Source: Morinoia aosen (lineage: Eukaryota > Arthropoda > Malacostraca > Amphipoda > Talitridae). Taken from it: a stretch of DNA of 64,000 nucleotides. Of this stretch, positions 59,206-64,000 are shown piece after piece (position 1 is the stretch's first letter; every line of letters starts with the position of its first letter). The position numbers and the translations under genes were made by a program. Location of the stretch: NCBI GenBank assembly GCA_030386875.1, contig CM059577.1:23075038-23139037 (forward strand), given 5' to 3'. The notes beneath the pieces are model-generated. The model ran no database searches and was not told the origin of the DNA. It saw nothing but the letters and a program-made list of their open reading frames with translations.

Positions 59206-60599
59206 TGAACTTCACTTTGACCACGGTTTGCGCTACCTCTACCGCGTAAATACGCCTTATAGTTACGGACTTCCGTACCGCTCGCTCTACAATTCTTTAC
59301 TACATGAGTTCCACCGCAGGCAAAGCATCCTCTTGGAAACTGACCTCTTTGAGGTCTACATTCAAAGTGCCCTACCATGGAACATGAGTTACAGTACGGA
59401 AATCCCGCTTTTTTCGTTCCTGAATTTCCTCCGAATTGACCAGAACTACCGCTATCTGATTTAACCATGTTGCACTCTAAGGAGCCGCTACTTCGATCTC
59501 CTACATAACTGTTTAACTCTCTACCTCTAATTCGGGGATTCCTTAGCCAAGGTCTAGGAACAATCCTCCTCATTCCTGGTCGATAACTCCTCCGGTAACC
59601 TCCTACACTACCATAGAACACTTCATTGTGATCTGGCTCTTCAAAAACTTCTTCCAATTCACTGTTTACCTCACCTACGTAAACTTCACTTTCGTGTCTG
59701 ACCGGAACTTTCTGCGCAAGTATCTTTTTTGTCTCGGATTGGCTGCGCACAGCTGAAATTAACCTAGCGAGCAATTCCTCCGCCGTGGAAAATTGTGTTT
59801 CAAAAATTTTTCTAGCGAACGACTCATCAAAAAGCGGACCTAACGTTGATAAAGCCAGACTGTACGACATGCTGTCGCCCACGAATTTTTTTAACTCAGC
59901 CTGATTCGTGCAGTTCTGAAAATACGCGTGGCGCTGCCACCCTAGCGAGTTTGAATTAAGAATACTCTCGGTTAGCTTCCTTATTTTCGAAAAAGCATTG
60001 ACGATCTGAGCAGCTAGTGCATTATTTTTAACTAATTGCAACTCGTTTAGGTCGCAAGCCAATGCATGAATACACTTCTCTCCACGCGAAACGTAAATGT
60101 CCTCAAGAATCTGAACTACCTGATCAAAAGAATAATTGAGGTCCGCATTAACTAATTTCGTAACGACGCTATTGAAATCTCCTACGTTCTTGTTTGCCGA
60201 GCGTACTAAAAATTCCTTACGACGCTCGTCACTAGTGACATCAGGCAACAAGGACATGTATGCCTTGAGATTCTGTTTATGAGTATGAAAACTCTTATTT
60301 TCTAGGAACTCTCCATCATGGACCCGTCTTCTTCCCCTGAATATGGGGAGCTCTGCATTCGTCATTATCGTTCCGACAGGAGGTACAACTATATTTGCAG
60401 CAATATCACGTGCAAGCTGTGTCGTGTTAACATTACTAGGAACACTAGAACTAGGCCCTGCTGTTGTTGGGGTCGTCATGGTCGGCACTTGAGTCACACT
60501 AGTTACTCTAGGTTTAGAAATACGACCGAATTTAGTTACCGTAGCCTCTGTTCGAACTACTTCGTCCTCACTGTCCAAAGAATCAGAATAATCCGACAT
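59169..60599 (-). CDS. gag: gag: capsid/nucleocapsid protein
   Basis: This 476-residue protein starts at the ATG at 60599, the first after the leader. The acidic, Ser/Thr-rich N-terminus is followed by a mostly helical capsid-like region (about residues 90-300). The C-terminal part has an Arg/Gly-rich stretch and two zinc knuckles: CNSCSMVGHFEC (about 403-414) and CFACGGTHVVKNC (about 425-437, spacing C-x2-C-x3-H-x4-C). Gag packages the genomic RNA and forms the particle. The frame is intact. It ends in TAG right after two overlapping slippery heptamers that feed pol. Confidence 0.9.
   Translation of the reverse strand: MSDYSDSLDSEDEVVRTEATVTKFGRISKPRVTSVTQVPTMTTPTTAGPSSSVPSNVNTTQLARDIAANIVVPPVGTIMTNAELPIFRGRRRVHDGEFLENKSFHTHKQNLKAYMSLLPDVTSDERRKEFLVRSANKNVGDFNSVVTKLVNADLNYSFDQVVQILEDIYVSRGEKCIHALACDLNELQLVKNNALAAQIVNAFSKIRKLTESILNSNSLGWQRHAYFQNCTNQAELKKFVGDSMSYSLALSTLGPLFDESFARKIFETQFSTAEELLARLISAVRSQSETKKILAQKVPVRHESEVYVGEVNSELEEVFEEPDHNEVFYGSVGGYRRSYRPGMRRIVPRPWLRNPRIRGRELNSYVGDRSSGSLECNMVKSDSGSSGQFGGNSGTKKAGFPYCNSCSMVGHFECRPQRGQFPRGCFACGGTHVVKNCRASGTEVRNYKAYLRGRGSANRGQSEVHWAESTSSDFLN
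59172..59181 (-). promoter_or_regulatory. -1 ribosomal frameshift site, tandem slippery heptamers
   Basis: In the gag frame the last sense codons are GAT TTT TTA AAC, then TAG. They contain two X-XXY-YYZ heptamers in the correct phase, UUUUUUA (59181-59175) and UUUAAAC (59178-59172), the second abutting the stop. Pol lies in the -1 frame, as this mechanism requires. I did not identify the downstream stimulatory structure. Confidence 0.85.
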
Positions 60600-61915
60600 G
60601 TGTCGTATTTCCTTAAGTCATTTAAAAATTCCCTATTCCACTAAAAATCAACAATTCAATACCAGCATTCACTTGAAATTCATTCAAAAAGTAATATCGT
60701 ACTCCGAGAATGATAATAAACACAGAAATGCAAGTAATACACACAAAAATTAACTAATAGCACACAAAAATAATGACATCAATAATATCAATACTTTATC
60801 ATCAATACTCTAATTGAAAAACAAGAGTAGCGTCACTAATCCTGAAAATTTAAATTTTTAGCGCCACAACAAAACTTGTTACTGGTCAACAATATCGCAC
60901 AGTGCACACGTGACTGCTTCAGCTCACGACAAAGCTCTTGACAAGGCGTTAGAAAAAAAATATTGCTGCTCCACAGCAAAAAACGTGAATTTCTATCAAT
61001 TTAAGGCTTCAAAAATTAACATCAAAGTGTTTCAGACACTTCCACTAACACTCCTATTCTATTATATAAAAAAATCTGAAACTTACGACGATAAGAAGGT
61101 AAATAGTTGTTAACCAGCTACTTCCAGATACGTCGGACACGGCTGTCTCTCACAATGTACAGAATGAGACTGATCGCTACCTCTGCATGCAGAATGCAGA
61201 GCTATACAGGAAATGGGCACGGCAAAAAAATATCCGCGGCAGGAAGTGCAACAAAAAAAAACAGCTGCCCGGAGACAGAGCGAGCCAGCACTAAAAAGAA
61301 AAAATATCTAAGAAAAGACTTAACTGTGAACACAGAAGACAGCTGCAGCTCACGTCGCCTTGCTACTGCGATGTTGTTGCTGCTTTGAAGAGCTGGGAAT
61401 ATTAGTGACTGATGTTGCACGATGTTAATGATACTTTTAAATCGTAGTACGTATCACTTATCACTGGTTACAGTTTTTGATACCATATACACTCGTACTG
61501 TTGTGACACAATTTATCCTGGTACTGTTAGTGATGCAATCGTAGTAATGTATCTCCACACAATAAAAATTGTTCGTAGCACTCCACTGATGTATCACGAT
61601 TGTCTCTTCACTGGGTATTCGCTGGGAAAGCAGCGATTTTCACCTCAAACACCAGCTAGATATCGTCGCCGGCTTCATGTACCAAAACACGTGTACGCAG
61701 CGGTAAATCGTGATGTAGAAAAATGCTGATTTGGGCGTATGCTTCTTGTAACACTCTTTTCGGTACACCTATTCCGAAAACAATTGTAGTTTCTTGCGGT
61801 TGCCAGAGTTGATTGTTATTCCCGGTACACATCAGGATTTAATACTGTTCAAACTTGCCAGTAATTGGACAATTGCTATCCACTGCACACTTATGCGAAT
61901 GTGAGTTCTGTTCGC
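60600..61915 (-). other. Retrotransposon leader / 5' untranslated region
   Basis: About 1.3 kb between the primer-binding site and the gag ATG. No ORF of note. It contains the candidate subgenomic splice donor at 61081-61086 and several A-rich runs. Confidence 0.7.
61081..61086 (-). other. Candidate splice donor for the accessory mRNA
   Basis: GTAAGT on the minus strand (context CGTC|GTAAGT) in the leader, about 0.85 kb inside the 5' LTR and before the gag ATG. Joined to the acceptor at 54171 it would remove gag and pol. Other donors may exist. Confidence 0.45.
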
Positions 61916-61933
61916 CACATACGTCGGCCACCA
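61916..61933 (-). other. Probable primer-binding site
   Basis: Three bases after the 5' LTR end the minus strand reads TGGTGGCCGACGTATGTG. A TGG start at this position is expected for pairing with a tRNA 3' CCA end. I cannot name the tRNA. Confidence 0.6.
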
Positions 61934-61936
61934 AAA

Positions 61937-62110
61937 TGTACGGGCAGGGAAACACTTGTGAAGCTTGGCGGAGTTTATTTAGCTAGGTGTTGACAGAAGA
62001 CGAGATGTTGATGGATTGAGCACCCGGCCTCGATAAGGGCGGCCCTTTATAGGTGTCCTCCAGATACAGAAGATGCTTCTACAGATAAACATGTGCGGAG
62101 ATGCCGCATA
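61937..62110 (-). repeat. 5' LTR
   Basis: 174 bp, identical by eye to 51924-52097. On the minus strand the order is TATA box, then AATAAA (61979-61974), then the end at GTACA, consistent with a very short U3-R-U5. Confidence 0.95.
62045..62051 (-). promoter_or_regulatory. TATA box of the 5' LTR
   Basis: TATAAAG on the minus strand, about 60 bases from the LTR start and about 66 bases before the AATAAA. A start site some 30 bases downstream would place transcription initiation near 62015 and gives R enough room before the polyadenylation signal. Confidence 0.65.
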
Positions 62111-62515
62111 AAACACAATCCAATGTGAGAATAATACAAATATGTGGTGATTGAAGGACAATCCTATTCGAGAATGACATAAATTGAAACACAATCCTAT
62201 GCGAGAATAGCACAAATACGTGATGATTGAAGCACAATCCTATTCGGGAATGACGTAATGATTGAAACACAATCCTAGGCGAGAATAGCACAAATACGTG
62301 ATGATTGAAGCACAATCCTATTCGGGAATGACGTAATGATTGAAACACAATCCTGTGCGAGAATAGAACTAATACGTGATGATTGAAATACAATCCTATT
62401 CGAAAATGACATAAATTACGTAATGATTGAAACACAATCCTATGCGTGAATAGCACTAATACGTGATGATTGAAATACAATACTATGCGAGAATTACGTA
62501 ATGCATGAAACAAGC
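62111..62515. repeat. Right part of the ~79-bp minisatellite split by the retrotransposon
   Basis: About five units of roughly 79 bp, each made of two related halves: TACGTGATGATTGAAGCAC then AATCCTATTCG, and GACGTAATGATTGAAACAC then AATCCTATGCG. It begins with AAAC, the right copy of the retrotransposon target duplication. Confidence 0.9.
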
Positions 62516-64000
62516 ACCAATAGCGGGTAACGTCCGCGAGGACGCTACTTACGAACGCAGCGGCGAGACGTGATGACTGGTGCTACGTCGTGCGACTGTT
62601 ACGAACAGGTCAGCTGGTGCTAGCGGGGCGCCGAGACGAGGCTAGTCAGCTGGGTCAGGCCCAGCCGCCACGCGGTTCACCGTTGTAGCTGGTAAGTAGC
62701 TACGGCGAGGCTAGCCGGCCGGAGCGGGCGAGAGATGTCGTAGAGCGGCTTGGCCGACGACGCCGGCGCGGGGCGTTGCAACGTGACCTTTTTAAGGCTT
62801 TGAAACGCCTTGAAGTGTCAAGACGCTACTAGGTTTAAGACCTTGCAACACCTTGGGGCGTCGATAGGCAGGGCCGGCCTCCGGAGCTTGGTGCAGGTAC
62901 GCGGGAGACAAAGTCGATCTCGGGAGCTAGATGCAGGAACACGAGGCTGGTGCTGGAGATGTGACTTGAACGAGGACGAGGGCTTGAGTGAGTGCGAGCC
63001 TTGTTGGGGTCGCCTTAAGGCCCGGCTACACTATGCGTTTTTTACTGCGCGAATCTCAGGCTTTTTTTAACTCCTGCATGCCTGAGCGGCTACACGACAG
63101 ACTACAGTACGCGGAGCAGCGGGGTCAGTTGCATGCTGCGGCTCGAAAAGTATGGTTGTCGATAAACGTGAGCTCCGGTTAGTAGCTATCGCCTGTGCGA
63201 TAGGGAAGAAAAAAAGAACTACAAATGACTCACGCTACCTGTCTTTTTCCTTCCTGTATAAGTAATTTACAGTCAATCAAAGACATAACTACCCAACTAT
63301 GTCTCATTCTAATTTCGGGTTAAGCTATCTAATTAACAAGAAACAAGCTGATTTACTCGAAATAAATGCTATATATTTCAAAAATATATACACGGTATTC
63401 ATTTTTGATTTTGGTTTTATTCCCTCAGGTACAAATGCAATGGAAAGAATTATTTAACTTGTATATTTTCTATGTACAAATAAATAATACACATGACTTA
63501 CCTGAGCGACTACTTGACTACGCAAATTTGATGTTGACTGCCGTCTCTCTACCCCATCATTAAGAAATGACAACATATCATAGCAAGATTGGATCAGTCG
63601 CTGTACCTCCTCTGTACCTGCTTCGATTTTTTTTAAATGCTGAACATTTTGTTCAGCCTAAAAATACTGTGTCTTCAATGTGTGAATTTTATTTGTATTA
63701 GTTCAAAATGATAGAGTTACACCACAACGAAAAGTTACAAGTCCTCTGTTTAGCAAGCATAAAACTAAGCTCGAAATGGCAATTGAGCCTGAAAAAAACT
63801 AAAAACAATGTGAATTACGCCTGAAAACATTTCTATCCGTGGTGGCCTTTTTTGGTGGAATTTTATTTTGAATCTTGGGCTTTATAGTAAGCGGTAGCCA
63901 GGTTACTGACCAAACGAATTTAAAACATTTTTCGCATTATCAATTAGAAATATCAAAGCAAAATGATGAATTTCATAAGAGAAAGCTTCAAAGAAATTTT
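62516..64000. other. Unassigned DNA, GC-rich at its left
   Basis: 62520-63180 is clearly GC-richer than the surroundings (CGGCGAGACG, GGCGCGGGGCG, CCGGCCGGAGCGGGCG) but holds no protein I recognise. A perfect 7-bp hairpin (CTATCGC, loop CTGT, GCGATAG) lies at 63187-63204. The rest to the window edge is AT-rich with nothing recognised. CCTGAGCGGCTACACGAC near 63083 and CCTGAGCGACTACTTGAC near 63502 are similar direct repeats about 0.4 kb apart, which may bound a small element. Confidence 0.5.

Larger units (their letters stand above)
51924..62110 (-). mobile_element. Ty3/gypsy-type LTR retrotransposon, 10.2 kb, recent insertion, pol interrupted
   Basis: Complete element on the minus strand: 174-bp LTRs at both ends, flanked by AAAC at 51920-51923 and 62111-62114. 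Removing the element and one AAAC rebuilds an intact minisatellite unit. From 5' to 3' it has a 5' LTR (61937-62110), leader, gag, -1 frameshift site, pol with order PR-RT-RNaseH-IN (the Ty3/gypsy order), a spliced-type accessory ORF, a polypurine tract and the 3' LTR. The LTRs read as identical base for base, so there has been little time since insertion. One in-frame TAA in pol (56986-56988) makes this copy non-autonomous unless it is a sequencing error. Confidence 0.95.

Noticed and set aside
1-64000. tRNA, rRNA or other structured RNA genes
   Set aside because: I looked for tRNA A/B-box patterns and rRNA-like conserved stretches and saw none convincing by eye; a covariance-model scan would be decisive.

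Overview
The window looks like a piece of an insect (arthropod) nuclear genome. The evidence is one exon of a beaten-path (Beat) family immunoglobulin protein with canonical GT/AG splice sites, a DD34D mariner remnant, a Ty3/gypsy-type LTR retrotransposon, TTAA-flanked MITE-like elements, and very low gene density. I cannot fix the order or species from sequence alone. By rough addition, about 25 kb (near 39%) is tandem repeat and about 14 kb is recognisable transposable element. Only about 0.2 kb is recognisable host coding sequence.

Layout. 1-2597: a 23-bp minisatellite that continues past the left edge. 2598-8991: AT-rich DNA with a 17/34-bp array, a degenerate ~35-bp array and a GC-rich 12-bp array. 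8992-13967: compositionally biased DNA with no gene seen. 13968-17868: an 84-bp array that runs straight into the 3' splice site of the Beat-like exon (17869-18092). The exon's donor is then copied in a degenerate ~88-bp repeat (18093-18465). 18466-22236: several small minisatellites. 22620-25745: a second 23-bp array. 25746-28757: a possible old LTR fragment and a TTAA-flanked MITE. 28758-30384: a 10-bp array. 30385-35889: AT-rich DNA with a second TTAA-type element. 35890-40566: one 18-bp array split by a 1.5-kb solo LTR. 40567-43461: a foldback mariner between two related G-rich stretches. 43462-46572: a 16-bp array. 47211-48880: 42-bp and 23-bp arrays. 50691-51512: a 27-bp array. 51924-62110: a 10.2-kb LTR retrotransposon on the minus strand, inserted into another minisatellite. 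62516-64000: partly GC-rich, unassigned.

The retrotransposon is the only multi-gene system. From the minus-strand 5' LTR it has a TATA box, a leader with a splice donor, gag with two zinc knuckles, a tandem slippery site just before the gag stop, and pol in the -1 frame (protease, RT, RNase H, integrase). Pol is broken by one in-frame TAA. Downstream lies a 96-codon ORF with an N-myristoylation-type start and one membrane segment, immediately after a strong splice acceptor. A polypurine tract and the 3' LTR follow. The two LTRs read as identical and the target site duplication is intact, so the insertion is recent.

Many of the longest stop-free frames here (up to 1056 codons) come from minisatellites whose units lack stops. 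They should not be read as genes.
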